A stretch of 64,000 nt of DNA from Clostridia bacterium (GCA_017550625.1 JAFZOL010000045.1:1-64000), one strand, 5' to 3'; numbered from the stretch's first letter, positions 8,208 to 20,700 are shown. A program made the numbers and translations. The notes: generated from the sequence alone by a model not told the origin.

Positions 8208-8861
8208 TTACAGGTCGATCTTTTCAAACCGCGCGCAGGCTTTTGCGTAAGCGGCGGCGGTGACGCCCGCGTACACGGCCATGCCGGCGGCAAGGCAAAT
8301 GAGCTGCAGCCCGATGTGCTCGGCGCCGAAGGCGTTGAGCGCCCCAAGCCCCGGGACGTGGTGCGCCGCCTCGAACGCGCCGACGGTCACGAACGCGGCG
8401 ATAATGAAGGTGACGAAGGGTTTGCCGAGCTTGTACGCCGTCTTATAGAACCCGCACACGAAAATGAGGTTGAACAGGGCGAAGATCACCAGCGCCCCCG
8501 CCAGCGCGAAGAGGTTGGCGTTCATCAGGGCGTTCGTGACGTACGGCGCGGCGTTCACGAAAACGGTCATCCTGAGAACCGCCGAGACCGCCATCAGCAA
8601 AAGGGCGCAAAGCTCAATAAAGCACGTGAACAGGAACCGTCCCTTCACCACGTCCTTTTTCGCGATGGGCAGCAGGGCCGAGAACACGGTGTCGTTGGAC
8701 TCGCGTGCGAACTGAAAGCTCTGGAACAGGCCGAGCGTGACGAAGAACGCCCCGCACAGCACCGGGTAGCCCGGCAGCAGGAACATCAGCCCGAACGCGA
8801 TGAACAGAAACGCCAGCGGCGACGCGCTGAGCTTTATCTCTTTCAAAAGGATATTGCGCAT
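8208..8861 (-). CDS. ABC-2 type transporter permease
   Basis: 217 aa from the ATG at 8861, which follows AAGGAGTG by 7 bases; that ribosome site overlaps the end of the ATPase gene. The chain has about five to six hydrophobic segments (for example ASPLAFLFIAFGLMFLLPGY and ALAGALVIFALFNLIFVCGF). FARESNDTVFSALLPIAKKDVVKGR near residue 52 is typical of the ABC2_membrane_5 family encoded next to a single ATPase. It would form an exporter with the ATPase encoded just upstream; the substrate is unknown. Confidence 0.85.
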   Translation of the reverse strand: MRNILLKEIKLSASPLAFLFIAFGLMFLLPGYPVLCGAFFVTLGLFQSFQFARESNDTVFSALLPIAKKDVVKGRFLFTCFIELCALLLMAVSAVLRMTVFVNAAPYVTNALMNANLFALAGALVIFALFNLIFVCGFYKTAYKLGKPFVTFIIAAFVTVGAFEAAHHVPGLGALNAFGAEHIGLQLICLAAGMAVYAGVTAAAYAKACARFEKIDL

Positions 8862-8866
8862 GGTTC

Positions 8867-9577
8867 TCACTCCTTTTCGAGGCGCAGCATCGTGTCCTCC
8901 AGCGTTTCGCCGGGGGCGGAACAGCGCGAAACAAAGTCTTCTTTCGGCATCGCGGCGACGATTTTGCCCTTTGAAATGTACACGATGTCGTCGGCGCATT
9001 TTTCGATGCCCGAGATGATGTGCGTGGAGAAAAACACCGCCACGCCGTCCTGTTTGAGCGCCGTGAACACTTCGAGCAGCTCGTTTCTCGAAAACGGGTC
9101 GAGGCCGCTCGTGGGTTCGTCGAGGATCAGCACCTCGGCGCGGTGCGAGAGCGCGATCAGGAGGTTGAATTTCACCTTCATGCCCTCCGACAGCTCCAGC
9201 GGCGTCTTGGACTCGTCCAGCCCGAATAGCTCGAGATATTTCCGGTACGCGCCGTCGTCCCACGTGTCATAAAAACGCTTCACCACGTCCACGATATCGC
9301 GGATCTTCTTTCGCTGGTACCAGTTGACCGCGCCGGTGGAATAGCCGAGGCGCTTTTTGGCTTCGGTTTCATTCCCCGCCAACGGCTTGCCGAAATAATC
9401 GACTTCGCCGCCGTCCGGATGGACGAGGTTCAGCATGGATTTGATCGTGGTAGTCTTGCCGGCGCCGTTTCTGCCGATGAAGCCGGTGATGCGCCCCTTC
9501 TCCACGCCGAAGGACGCGGCCTTTAACTCAAACGAGGGATATTTTTTCGTCAGCCCCCGCACTTCTACGATGCTCAT
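8867..9577 (-). CDS. ABC transporter ATP-binding protein
   Basis: 236 aa from the ATG at 9577, preceded by GGGAGG; an in-frame TTG at 9592 is upstream of that site. Walker A GRNGAGKTT (about residues 34-42), signature LSEGMKVK and Walker B LILDEPTSGLD are intact, followed by the FSTHII switch His. It powers the permease encoded immediately downstream. Single-ATPase, single-permease exporters with a linked small regulator are typical of peptide, antibiotic or bacteriocin-stress efflux; the actual cargo is not visible. Confidence 0.9.
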   Translation of the reverse strand: MSIVEVRGLTKKYPSFELKAASFGVEKGRITGFIGRNGAGKTTTIKSMLNLVHPDGGEVDYFGKPLAGNETEAKKRLGYSTGAVNWYQRKKIRDIVDVVKRFYDTWDDGAYRKYLELFGLDESKTPLELSEGMKVKFNLLIALSHRAEVLILDEPTSGLDPFSRNELLEVFTALKQDGVAVFFSTHIISGIEKCADDIVYISKGKIVAAMPKEDFVSRCSAPGETLEDTMLRLEKE

Positions 9578-9627
9578 ATTAACCTCCCGCAAACGCGAAT
9601 CGTATGATTTGTTTGATTTGTGTGATT

Positions 9628-9656
9628 ATTGTAACACCCGGTTGCGCGGATTTCAA
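9628..9656 (-). promoter_or_regulatory. Promoter of the ABC-regulator operon, TTGAAA-N17-TACAAT
   Basis: Hexamers at 9651-9656 and 9628-9633. Repeats of TTTGATTTG/TGTGATT at 9606-9629 overlap its start site and are a plausible operator for the XRE-AbrB protein. Confidence 0.65.
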
Positions 9657-9724
9657 CCAACCGCAAATAACAAATTTTTAAGAATTCCGTTAATTCCGGT
9701 TGCGTGAACGGACGGACGGTCACA

Positions 9725-9757
9725 AAAAAGACTCACGGATAGTCCGCGAGTCTTTTG
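9725..9757 (-). terminator. Terminator of the subtilase-giant protein-HAD-MBL operon
   Basis: Stem AAAGACTC-CGGA/TCCG-GAGTCTTT with A and T runs on both sides; it serves the minus-strand MBL gene 26 bases away. Confidence 0.75.
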
Positions 9758-9782
9758 CTTTTCTGCGGCAGGAGTTTGCTTT

Positions 9783-10511
9783 TTACAGCACGACCTCCAT
9801 GCCGTCGAACGCCGCGCCGTATTCGTAGGGGTGCGCCTTTTTCATCTGTTCGTAAAGCGCCGGGAGCCAGCGGCTGTCGTTGACGTGCGTGTGCAGCACG
9901 CGTTTGACCTTCGTTTTGTCGAACACCGGGACGCACTCGTCGGGAGAGAAGTGCGCCGTTTCGCACACGATGAGGTCGAGCTCCGTTCCGAACGCGATTT
10001 GCGGAAAGTCGACCGACGGACGGCTCAGATCCCCGGTGAACAGCACTCTTTTGCCCTCCGCCTCGACCAGAAACGCGAATGAATTCTCGCAGTGCTTCGT
10101 GCCGATCGCCGTCAGCTTCAGGTTTTCGTCCTCATAGGCGACGCCCTCCCGGAAGGCTTCAAGGCGCAAACCTTCGCGCGGCGGCCTGCCGTTTGACGTC
10201 ACCGTGAGCCAGCTTAGCAGGGGAGGGACCATCCGTTCGTCAGGCAGCAGGATCAGCGGGTCCGCGCTTTTATAGTACCAGTTCAATAGATCGACGAAGG
10301 AGACGAGGCCGTCGGTGTGGTCGCCGTGGGGGTGCGTGCAGACCGCGAGGCGGACCTTGCCGATATCGATCCCGCGGCGGCGCAGGTCTTCGATCACCTG
10401 CGTGCCCATGTCGATCAGATAATAGCTGCCGTTCGTTTCAAGGATATACGAAGAGCAGCGGCGGTGCGGCTCGGGCACCCCGTGCGACGTGCCGATAAAA
10501 ACAAGTCTCAT
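9783..10511 (-). CDS. MBL-fold metallohydrolase (RNase Z/phosphodiesterase-like)
   Basis: 242 aa, cytosolic. The zinc motif THPHGDH is at residues 59-65 (His60, His62, Asp64, His65). A later metal Asp lies in FTGDLS and a C-terminal His in LHTHV. The opening FIGTSHGVPEPHRRCSS matches the RNase Z/cyclic-phosphodiesterase branch, in which GTS-x-G-P-x-R lines the active site. The substrate could be RNA 3' ends, cyclic nucleotides or a phosphodiester. It is the last gene of a minus-strand run and starts 26 bases after the HAD gene. Confidence 0.78.
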   Translation of the reverse strand: MRLVFIGTSHGVPEPHRRCSSYILETNGSYYLIDMGTQVIEDLRRRGIDIGKVRLAVCTHPHGDHTDGLVSFVDLLNWYYKSADPLILLPDERMVPPLLSWLTVTSNGRPPREGLRLEAFREGVAYEDENLKLTAIGTKHCENSFAFLVEAEGKRVLFTGDLSRPSVDFPQIAFGTELDLIVCETAHFSPDECVPVFDKTKVKRVLHTHVNDSRWLPALYEQMKKAHPYEYGAAFDGMEVVL

Positions 10512-10537
10512 GCGTTCATCCTCTTTTCGTCCGAACC

Positions 10538-11722
10538 TTACGCGGCGGCGGGCAGGTCTTCTTCAACGCCCGGCAGCCCCGTTTTCGTGACGCCGTCGCC
10601 GTAGATGGTGGCCCAGTCGTTTGCCATCGAGATCGCCGTCCAGCCGTTATTCTCAACTTCACCGTAATACTCGGCTGCCTTTTCGGCGCTGCCGTATTCC
10701 CGCGTTACGTCGTCGCACACCACCAAAAAGCCCATGCCGGCGTGGCCGGGGTTGCCCTCGGCGTAGTTGAGCATCGAGTAATCGCCGGCGCTGTTGCCGA
10801 ACGCGAGCACCGGCCGTTTGCCGATCTCGCGGGCGATCGCCGCGGCCTTGCCGGACTTGCCGCACTCGACCTCGTCGAGCGGCGCGCCGAGCAAGATCGT
10901 TTCGTCGCTGCCCATGTTATATTTGTCGGCGGGCCCGTCGCCCTTGCCCGAGGCCTCGTATGGCACGTCGGTGGCGATCACGCGGTCGAAGGGGATCCCG
11001 AGCGGCTCCACGAGCGCGCGCACGACCTCGCGTTCGCACGCCGAGACCATCCACACGTCGAAGCCGTTTTCGCGCAGATACGCGATGACCTCGAGCATCG
11101 GCTTATAGAACGATTCGCCGTAGGTCATGCCGTCGAAGCCCACAACGTCCGTCTTCTCGGCGAAATCCGCCACGTAGGCGCGGAACTCCTCGGGCGTCAT
11201 GCCCGCGAAGGCGGACGCCACGAGGTCGTCCTTGGTAATGCCCTCGGGCGAAAAGGTCTTGCCCTCGGTGTAGGCGTGTTCGCGCACCTGAAGCATCGCG
11301 TCGCGCTCCGCTTCGGTCGCGGCGTAGGTCGGGTCCTCGAGCACGCGGTATATCGTGAGACAGTAGTCGACGTACACCGGGGCCTTCTCGCAGAGGATGG
11401 TGCCGTCCATGTCGAACACGGCGACGCGGTCGGCGGGGTCAAGATAGCCGGGGCCCGATCGATCCGTGCAGTCTTTCACGAAGGCGACGAGATCCGAAAG
11501 CGCGGCGCTTTCGGGGTCCCACGAGGGGAAGGCCTTCGACAGGTCCGCGCCTTCGGGCGCGGGCTCGCTTTCGGCAGTTTGCTCGCCCGGCGCCGTCGGT
11601 TCCTGCGGCTGCGCCGGCGCGCTCTTCAGCGTGATCCAGACGTACGCCGCCACGGCGGTGAGCACGACGCCCGCGAGAAAGGCCGCGATCAGGCGCAGGG
11701 TGATCTTTTTCTTCTCATTCAT
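10538..11722 (-). CDS. Membrane-anchored HAD-family phosphatase
   Basis: 394 aa from the ATG at 11722, 11 bases after GGAGG; an in-frame TTG lies 6 bases upstream. An uncleaved signal anchor (LIAAFLAGVVLTAVAAYVWI, about residues 11-30) puts the enzyme outside the membrane. The HAD motifs are complete: VFDMDGTI (nucleophile and acid Asp), VSACE (motif II), a Lys near CGKSGKAA and FGNSAGDYS (motif IV). The all-helical cap between them is large, as in phosphoserine-phosphatase-like enzymes. Extracytoplasmic HAD phosphatases release phosphate from organic esters. It lies 34 bases after the giant dockerin gene. Confidence 0.8.
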   Translation of the reverse strand: MNEKKKITLRLIAAFLAGVVLTAVAAYVWITLKSAPAQPQEPTAPGEQTAESEPAPEGADLSKAFPSWDPESAALSDLVAFVKDCTDRSGPGYLDPADRVAVFDMDGTILCEKAPVYVDYCLTIYRVLEDPTYAATEAERDAMLQVREHAYTEGKTFSPEGITKDDLVASAFAGMTPEEFRAYVADFAEKTDVVGFDGMTYGESFYKPMLEVIAYLRENGFDVWMVSACEREVVRALVEPLGIPFDRVIATDVPYEASGKGDGPADKYNMGSDETILLGAPLDEVECGKSGKAAAIAREIGKRPVLAFGNSAGDYSMLNYAEGNPGHAGMGFLVVCDDVTREYGSAEKAAEYYGEVENNGWTAISMANDWATIYGDGVTKTGLPGVEEDLPAAA

Positions 11723-11756
11723 GGTCAAGGTTCCTCCATGCTTTCGTGATCGTGTG

Positions 11757-14700
11757 TCAAACGAGGGTCTCGAGCCCCACGGCGGCGCGCAGGATCTTGC
11801 GCGCGTCCCCGGCGGTCACGATGTCGTTTCTGTCCACGTCGGCGGCGAGGAAGGCCCTCGTGCCGGGCTCGTAGGTCTCCAGCTCCACGGCGCGCCTGAG
11901 CGCGAGGCGGGCGTCGGCCGCGGTGATCTTTTTGTCGTCGTCCACGTCGCCGGGCATGAAGTCCGGCAGAACGAGCTTCGGGATGCTCTCGGTCTTCGTT
12001 GCGCCGCACACGGTGCAGGTGTAGGTCATCACGCCTTCCGACGTCAGGGTCGGGGCCACGGTCTCTTCGCCCTCGTCCCAGACGTGCGTCACGGGATCGG
12101 CGGGCACGGTCACGCCGAACGCGGCGTAGGTTTCGGCGTTGCGTTTATCCTGCGCGTCGCGGATATATACGATATATCCCCGCGCTTCAAGGTTTTCAAT
12201 TAAGGTCTGCGTCGTCCAGCCGGACGCCGCGAGGAGCTCGTCGGGGGGCGTCGGGTCATCCGAAAAGCGGATCAGCCATTCGTATTGCCCGGCGTAGCGC
12301 CCGTTCGCGGGGTCGCTCGCCGCCGGGTCGTAAAGGCCGCCCGTCAGCGCCGCGGGGTCAAGCTCGATGCTGCCCTTCGTCCCGTGGCCGGTGGCGGTCA
12401 CGGTGAAGAGCTCCGCCTGCGTTTTTTCTTTCGCGAGCGACACGGGGATGCCGGTCACGCGGCAGGAGGCCGTCCCTTTGATCCCGTTGCCGTCGGTGAC
12501 CTCAAGGACGTAGTCGCCGCCGTAAGCAACGGGGACGGCGCCGGAGAGGACCGTCGCGCCCGCTTCGATCTCAAGCGGCTGCCCGTTCAGGGTAACGGCC
12601 GCGATCGCGGGCATCGGATCGCCGTCCGTCTCCTGCGTGGCGGCGGACCACTGGAGGACCATGTCGTCCCCGTCGAAGACGAGCAGCACGACCGGCGTCT
12701 TCGAGCCGCTGCGCGTCATGCGCACCACTTTCAGCGTCCAGCGGTCTTCATGCGGGGCGGGGTCGCTCACACGCACCAGATACCAGCCGTTGGCGTCGGC
12801 GGGATACGTGCCGTCTTTCAGCGGCGCGACCTCGTTTTGCAGGGAAGCGCCGTCGTCGGTGAAATAAAGGCACGTCACGGCGACCGTCGCGCCGTCGCCG
12901 CCGTCGGAGGCCTTGGCGGCCACGTCGAGATACGCGCTGTCGTTTTCGCCGTAGGGCACCTCGTCCGTCAGCGGCACGTCCGGTTCGCCGCCGGTCCCGC
13001 GCTTCATGAGCGTGACGTCGGCAGTGGGCAGGGCGTCGCCGTCCTCGGTCCCTGTCCCGAACCAGTCGACGTCCACGCGCCGCACCGCGCGGTGCCCCGC
13101 GTCGTCGAAGGCGTCGACCGTGAAGCCGCCGTTTTCGGTCACGGTGAGGTCGAGCGTCCAGAACGAGTCGTCGTGCTTCGTGATGGAATCGGGCTTTTTG
13201 CCGTCCAGCGTCACGGACGACAGGGCGTTGTTGTCGAGAATGAACGCCTGCAGCCGCACGGTCCCGCCGCTCTTGATCTCTCCCGCGTTAGGGAAGGAGC
13301 GGCTGAAATAGATGTGCGGGGCGTCTTCGTCCTCTTCGGGAACGGGCACGCCGCCCTCTTCGCTGAACGTTTCGATCAGGCGGTCGAACGCCGCGTATCC
13401 GCTCAGGCCCGCCGCGCCGGTCACGGTGACAGTCACCGTGTGCGAAAGGTTGTCGGGGTTCTCGCCGAAGGTCACGACGGCGTATTCGTTCTCTTCGTCG
13501 CCGCTGCCGCCCGAAGCGGAGATCTCAACGGGCTCGAAGCCCCCGAAATCGCTCTCCACGCGCGCCTTGCCGTCGAACACCAGGGCGATCGACTCGGCCT
13601 GGGTCGTGAACGTGAAGCTGCTGCCGGGCTTGCCCTTCGAGAGGTTGCCGAGATACGGCTCGGTGCCGTCGGCGCCCCACACGGGCGCCGCGCCGTCGAA
13701 CAGCCAGCCCTGCGCGTCCGCCGCAGCGGCGCCGTCCCAGAGCGAGCCGTCCGGGTTTATGAAGGTGAACAGTTCGTTGTCGTTGAAGATGTTGATGCCG
13801 TCGGACGGCGGCGTCACGGTGTAGGCGATATCGAAGAAGCTGTTCGTGTTCGCGTCGATCAGGCGGATGAAGCCGCTGCCCTCGCCGCGCGGCGAAAGCA
13901 CGAGCGTGCCGCCGCCCGCGCCGTTGTCGAAGCTGCCGTCGCGGAAGCTCAGAACGCCCATGTGCGCCTCATCCTGCCCCGAGAATTCCGAAACGAGGAT
14001 GCGCGGCGCGTTTTCGTCCGTCGTGTATCTCACCGCCACCGGGATGCGCACCGTGTTGCCCATAGGCACCGAGATCCTGTTCGGGGCGGTGAAGGCCGCC
14101 GCGTGCTCGATCTGCGCCCGGAAGAGGTTGTTGACGTCGTTATATTCGCCGTGCGTCCCTTCGATGAGCCCCGTGTCGGAAACGGCCGTCGTGTCGGCGG
14201 CGCTGAAGAGCTCCGCCTGCAGCGAAAGGGCGCCGGTCGCGGAGTCGTTGAAGCAGGCAGCGGGAACGGTGACGGTGCCGGTGATATGCTTGCCGCAGCC
14301 CGCCTCGATGGTGCCGAGGGCGAACACGCCGTCCTTTTCACCGTACCCGGCGGAGAGCAGACGCAGGTCCTCGGTCTCGAACGTGCTGCCGGTGAGATCG
14401 AGCGGCGCCCAGACCGTGCGCCCGTCCTCGTCGGCAAAGCCCGTATCATAGCTGAAGAGCACGAACGCGTCTTCGGCCGCCGCGGTGCCGTAGTTGCCCG
14501 CGATCAGGTCCACGTCGAGCACGGCGTTGCCGTTTTCGTCCACGTCTTTGAGCCTGATCTTCGCGTCGGTAACGCCGAGGTCGGGGCGGCTGCCGATGAC
14601 GAGCAGGGGCTCGGACACGGCGGAGAACGCCGCGCCCCCCTGCGGGACGTAGGCGTCGGATTCATACACGTGCAGCACGAGCTTCGTGCCCTCGGGCAGG

Positions 14701-17700
14701 TCGGTCGGGATGCTGAGGTTCCCGTTGAGCGCGACCTTCTGCCCCGAAATGACGTTTTCGGTCAGCGTCCATTCGCCGAGCAGGGAGACGCCTTCGTCAC
14801 TTTGGGCGTTGAGCTCGACCGTGATGGGCTGCGCCGCGCTGCCGCGGATGCCCACGTCGCCGGTGTTCATGAAGCTCAGCTTCGCGTAAGGCTCCGCCCC
14901 GGCTGTGAAGTCGTAGACCGGCATGTCGAGCGAGGCGTTTCCGATCTCCTGCCGGCCCACGCCGCAGGCGATCGCGTACACGCCCACGCCCGCGGGTTTC
15001 GAGGCGCTCTGCGGATAGGCCGAAACCGTCACGTCTTCGTCGGCGATCGGCACGACCGGATAATCCGGGTCGTCGTTTTCGCGCAGGTACCCCATGGCGC
15101 CCTCGGTGAGCACGAGCAGGGTGTCGGCGGTCTGGCCGAGCGCGATCTGCGGATTCATGAAGGTGAACGTGTCGAGGCTGCCGCCGTCGTAACCCTCAAG
15201 CAGGCCGAGAAACGCCTTTTCCGCGTCGCCGCGGGACCGGTTCTCACGGATGTTGTCTTCGTACACGCCGAGGTGGTTCATGGCAAGGATCGTGCCGCTG
15301 CCCCAGCTGCCGGTGTTCGGGTCGTATTTGGTCAGCCACAGGGCGTTGTCGCCCGTGTTCTCCACGGTCGCGGTGTACACGGCGGCGAGGTTGCCGTTGC
15401 CGTCAACGCCGATCGTGGCGTCCGACCTGCCCGTCGCGGCGTACGCTTCGGCCTCTTCGTCCGCGCCGGCCGTGTCCGCGCGGAAGAACGGGATCACGCT
15501 GCCGCTCTGCGCCTCTGCGATGCTCATGAGCGAATTTTCGCGGATCAGATAGGTCGCGCCGTTCATGTCGAACAGCAGAAAATGCTCGGGCGAGGCGGCC
15601 TGCAGGGTGAAGTCCTCGTCTTCGCCGGTCAGGGCGTCGCCGATCTTCGCGTAAAGGAACTGCAGGTGGTCGAAATACGGGTCGTCGCGGCGCGAAACGC
15701 GCATGCCGTCGCGGTACACGCCGTCGGAGAGGGTGTCGTTGTTGTCGAAATCATAGAGCGTGCGCAGGAGGATGGCCTTGCCGCCCTGATCCCACTTGAC
15801 CTTGCCGCCGGAGATCGTGAAGGTGCGAAGATACAGGCGCTTGACCGTGAGCAGGTTCGAAGCGGCGGCCGCGTCGTCGGTCCGGCTGCCGGTCTCATCC
15901 GTATACATCTCTTCGCCCGTGGTATACACGATATAATACCGGTCGCCGATCTGCGCGCTCTCGATGTTGTCGATATGCACGCCCTCGGCGAGGGCCACGG
16001 TGCCGACCGTGCGCCCGTCCTTCGAAACGCGGAGCTCCGACTGTCTGCCGTTGACCGTCCACGAGGCGCGCTGCAGGCCGATGCGGTACGAGGCGATCTC
16101 CGCGATGGCCTCTTCTTCGTCGTCAAGGCTGTAGCCCTGGTTCGCGAGATAGGCGCGGTACTGTTCCGTCTTCGCGGCGAGCTCGGCGTCGGTATAGGGC
16201 GCGGTGCCGACGTAAACGGCGGCGTCGCCCGCAAACCCGGGCATCGCCACGGCGCCGTCGGCGCTGCCGACCGTCACGGCGGGGGTAAAGCCGTCGCTGC
16301 CGGGCGTGAAGACGGCGGTCTTCACCACGGTGTTCTTCGCGGCCGCCGCCAGCGTGCCGAGCACGGTGTCTTCGTTATGCGCCGTCGGTTCGGCGTAGCT
16401 GACCCACACGGCCTTCACAGCGCCGTTGTCTTCGCACACGCTGAACGTTAGGTCGCCCGTGCCGTCGTCGCGCCCGTTCGAAAGGGTGTCGAGCGGGATG
16501 TAGGGGACGGCGGCGTCTTCGTCGGCGGGGTTGACAAGGCCGGGCTGCACGCCGGTCATCTTGAGGCGGCTCATCACGAGCATGGTGTTGTCGTTCGCGT
16601 GCCCGGCGTTTTCGCGCCCGATATGATAGATCACGTAGTTTTCGTTTCCTGCGGTCACGAGCCTGAAGTCGTAGCCCGTCTGCAGGCCGTCGGCAAGCTT
16701 CGCGGCGTCGGAGCTGCCCGAATATCCGGCGAGCTCAAAGGGCACAGCGGCGTCGTTCGCCTGATACGACTGCAGCGAGAAATCTTCGTCAGCGTCCTTC
16801 TGGGCGTACACGGTCTGCGTGCGCGAAACGTCGCCCGGGAGCGTGAGGCGCGCGTCGTAGACGCTGCCGTCGGCGCCGGTCATAGACAGGGTGCCGAAGC
16901 TGCCGCCGTATTTGTCGCCGAGTGCCGACCAGCCGTGGCTCCACTCTTCGGTCTCGCCGTCGTATTTGATCGTATATCCGATCAGGTCGAAGCTCTGCGA
17001 ATAGAACAGGAACACGGCCTTGGCCGCGAGGCTCAGCGTGAATTTGGCGCTGTTGAAGAAGAAATTGCCGCCTTTCGCCGGGAAGAAGGTCATCACGACC
17101 CCGGCGCTGAACTTCACGGTGAGCTCGAGCTTCATCAGCTCCACGCCGACGCCGCCCGAAACGCTCACGAAGAACTCGGGCTCCACCCGGATGCCGCTCC
17201 ATTTGATGTCGGAGCGCTGGTCCGTGACCGGCGCGAGATGCGAAAGCGTGGTGTTCTCGAGCGCCGAAATCTGCAAATAATAGGTCTTGCCGTCGAAGTC
17301 GTAGCCGTTCTTCATCAACAGCGTCGCGGTCACGGGCTTCGCGCCCTTTGATTTGAGAAAACCGCTGTTCGCGCCCGCGACGCGCTTGGTGCACGCCTCG
17401 TCCTCATACAGGTCGAGCGCCACCTTGCCGTTGAACTTGATGTTCACCGCTTTATAATTCAGCGGGAACACGTAGTATCTGCCCTTCGTGAGGGACATCG
17501 TCTTCTTTTCGGCGTCATCGCCGACGTACTGCGTGCCCTCGATCGTCTTGTTCTTATACTCGCCGCCGGTGGTGAGTTTCAGTGAAACGCCGATCTTGAC
17601 GGTGATGTAGAACAGCGGGCACACGGTGAAGCGGTGGGTGTACGTGAACTGGAAGAAGCCCATCGCGCCGACCGAGAACTGCTTGAACCGGAACTCGTTG

Positions 17701-20700
17701 TAAACGGGGTCGTATTTGAACAGGAACGCCCCGGTGAATATGATCACGGCGTTGAAGCCCTTCGAGGTGTATTTGCCCTTTTCGACCGCGTCGGAATAGC
17801 TGTCGTCCGAGAACATGAGGCCCGCGGGGCCGAAATAGATGTTCAGGCAGTTCGCGAATTCGGTCGCGTTGCCCTTGATCATCTGGCCCGGGCCCTTCCA
17901 GCCCTTGCCCTGCTTCCAGCCCGCGAGCGGGATCGAGAACGAGATCAGGTGCTCGAGGCCGTTCGACGAATAGCTGATGAAGTCGTGCGTGGTCTCGCCG
18001 AATTTCAGCTTCGGGATCTTCGTGTCGAGGTCGAGGTTGAACTCCGAGAAATCGCTGCCGCTGTCGGCCATGTCGAAGCCGCCGTCGGTCTCGGAATCCT
18101 CCGAGCCCATCTGCGAGAGATACGAGGCGTCGGGCGTCGTGCTGTTCGGGATGAGCGTGGAGCTCTCGGGGCGCGGGACCACGCCGTCCAGCGCGAGGGT
18201 CTCGGTGTCGACGGTCTGCTGCTGCACGCACAGCGCCACCGTGGAATCGCCCGCGAACGAGCCGAGATAGCCGTTGAGGTTTTCGCGGTCGGTCTCGCTC
18301 ATCACGAGTTTGCCGTTGTTCATCGAGGCCGTGGGCGCGAGCGGGATATCCTTGCCCGCCAAAGAGTTTTCGATATAGATCGGGTCGGGCGTTTCGTAGG
18401 GGTACATGAGATTGCCCCTGTACGCCGGTTCCCACTCGTATTTCTGTTTTCCGTCTACCGTCACGGGCTGAACGGGGCTCGTGTCGCCGCCCAGCGGCAC
18501 GTCCACGTACTGCACCGCCGTTGCCGCCGCCCCGTACATCACGTGCCCGTCGGCGGTGTAGGCGCCTGATTCATCCCTGCCGCTGAACACGTAACGGTAG
18601 CTCTGCTGCTGGTCGGTCAGCTCGGCGTAAACATCGGGGTCCGTCACGCTGGTCGTCAGGGCGGGCAGCACCTGCGCCCGCTGCCCCTCCTGCCCGGGCT
18701 CGGGCGTCAGGGCGCGGGGCGTCATGGTGTAAAAGATCTTCAGATACATCTGCCCGGGGTCGCCGTCCATGTTTTCGGCGTAGGTGAATATCGTTTCGGT
18801 GTAATCCGTGCCGGGCTCGAGGAACATCAGAAATTCGTCGCCGCTGCCGGCGCCGATCTCGAAATAGCCGGTGTCGGGGTTATACGCGCCGTCGATCCTG
18901 CCGTTCAGGTCGCCGTCCCAGTAAAGCCCCACCGAGTCGATCGCTGCCGTCATCACGGAGGTCGCGGTGAGAAAGCTCTTGTTATAGTAGCGGAAGGTCA
19001 GGTTCGCCTGCGCGAGGTCGGCGGGCTCGAGCATGATCTTGTCGTCGCCGGCGTACGAGCGCCCGTTATACAGGATGCAGTCGTCGTGGCTCCGGTTGAA
19101 ATTGATCCACTGCACGTTCTGCAGGCCGGTCTTTGTGAGCACCGTGCCGTCCAGAACGAAGGCGCCGCCGTCCTTGGTCACGCGCGTCTCGGTCACGGTC
19201 GTGCCGAAATGCGGGGCCGTTGCCGTGAACGGCGAACAGCCGCAGGTGACGTAGTCCTCGCCCGACGCCCAGAACAGGGCTTCGGCCTCGCTGACCTTCG
19301 TCACGTCGATGGACGAGAGCACGTTGCCGTCCGCGTCCTTCATGTGCGCCACCGAGGGCGCGAGGTCGATCTTCAGGTCCTGCTTTCTGGACATGACCAC
19401 GTTGATCACGTAATCGCCCGCAAGGTCGCTTTGCGACATCTCGCCCCACAAAAGCGTCACGACATAGTCGTCCGTGCCCGAAACGGCCTCGACCTTCGCG
19501 TTCACCACGCTGCCGTTTTTGCGCGTGAGATACACGGCGGCGGAGAGCTCCTCGCCCATATAGGGCGCGTAGCTGACGGTCTTGTTGAGCGAGACCTTCA
19601 GCTTTGTGCCGACGTAGAGATCGCCGGACCGGTCGACGCCGCCCTCGTTTTTCACGAGGGTGACCGTGGGCTTCATCGAGGCGTAAACGCCCGATTCCGT
19701 TGTCAGCACGGCGGCGCCGTCGGGGGCGGTGCGCACGTTCAGCCCGCCGCTCTCGCCGTCGTTGGCGGTATGGATCAGCAGATCGAACCCGCCCGTAAAC
19801 GTTCTGCGGGCAAGCGTTGCCCCGACGATCTCGCTGTACTGTTCCTTGGTGGACGTGTAATCGCCGTTCTGCGTCGTGCCGATCGTCAGCCCCGCCAGGG
19901 ACTCGGTGACGGGCCAGGCCGCGTCAAGCGTGCCCGAGCCGTTCCAGTGCAGGGTGTCGTTTTCAAACAAGCCGCCCTCTTCGACCCACGGCTCGCAGTC
20001 GACGTAGGCGTAATTATTTCCGTTCGGGCGCGTCACGGCTCCCCAGCCGTAGGTATAGGAGTCGATGTCAAACGTCGACATGTATTCCGCCCAGCCGGCC
20101 GAAAACTTATACTCGCCGCTGAAGCTTTTATAGAGCTTGGCCATGTCGGCGATCGTCAGCGTGCCCTTTTTGCTCCCGTCGCTCGAAATTTTATAGCCGT
20201 TGTCGGTCTTCGTCGCGTTGGGCCACGACGGGCCTGCGGCGATGACGTCGTAATCGTCCGTCCAGTAACTCGATTCATAATCATTGTAATCGTAGCGGGA
20301 GACGTACAGCCTGCCGTAGTGATAGGTCTGCAGCTGCAGGTCCCCGTCGAACCCGGCGATCGAGGCGGCGAGCGGCTCGCCGGTCTCCTTGGGCGTGCCG
20401 GTCACCGCGGCGGGGTCGATATCCACCGCGCTCGGGCCGCTGTCCGGGGTCTGTCCCGAAAGGTCGATCGCGTCGGGGTCCGCGAGCACGGTCGCGAGGT
20501 TATTCCCGTCGCCCGTGCCGGAGTTATAAAGCCGCACCGTGACCTCTGTCTCGCCGAGCGTGCCGATACCCGCGGCGTCGCCCTTGATGCCGATGAGGCG
20601 CAGGGTCATGTCTTTGCCGTCCGGGTCTTCTTTTCCGTCGTCGATGAGCGGGATCACGATCTTCTGCTCGGCGGCGTCGCCGTAAAACGACACCTCGCCG

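Noticed and set aside
12285-16451. 1388-codon open frame opposite the giant protein gene
   Set aside because: Arg/His/Ala/Val-rich, no domain, no ribosome site; a mirror of the GC-rich codon third positions of the minus-strand gene, which has signal peptide, domains and dockerin.
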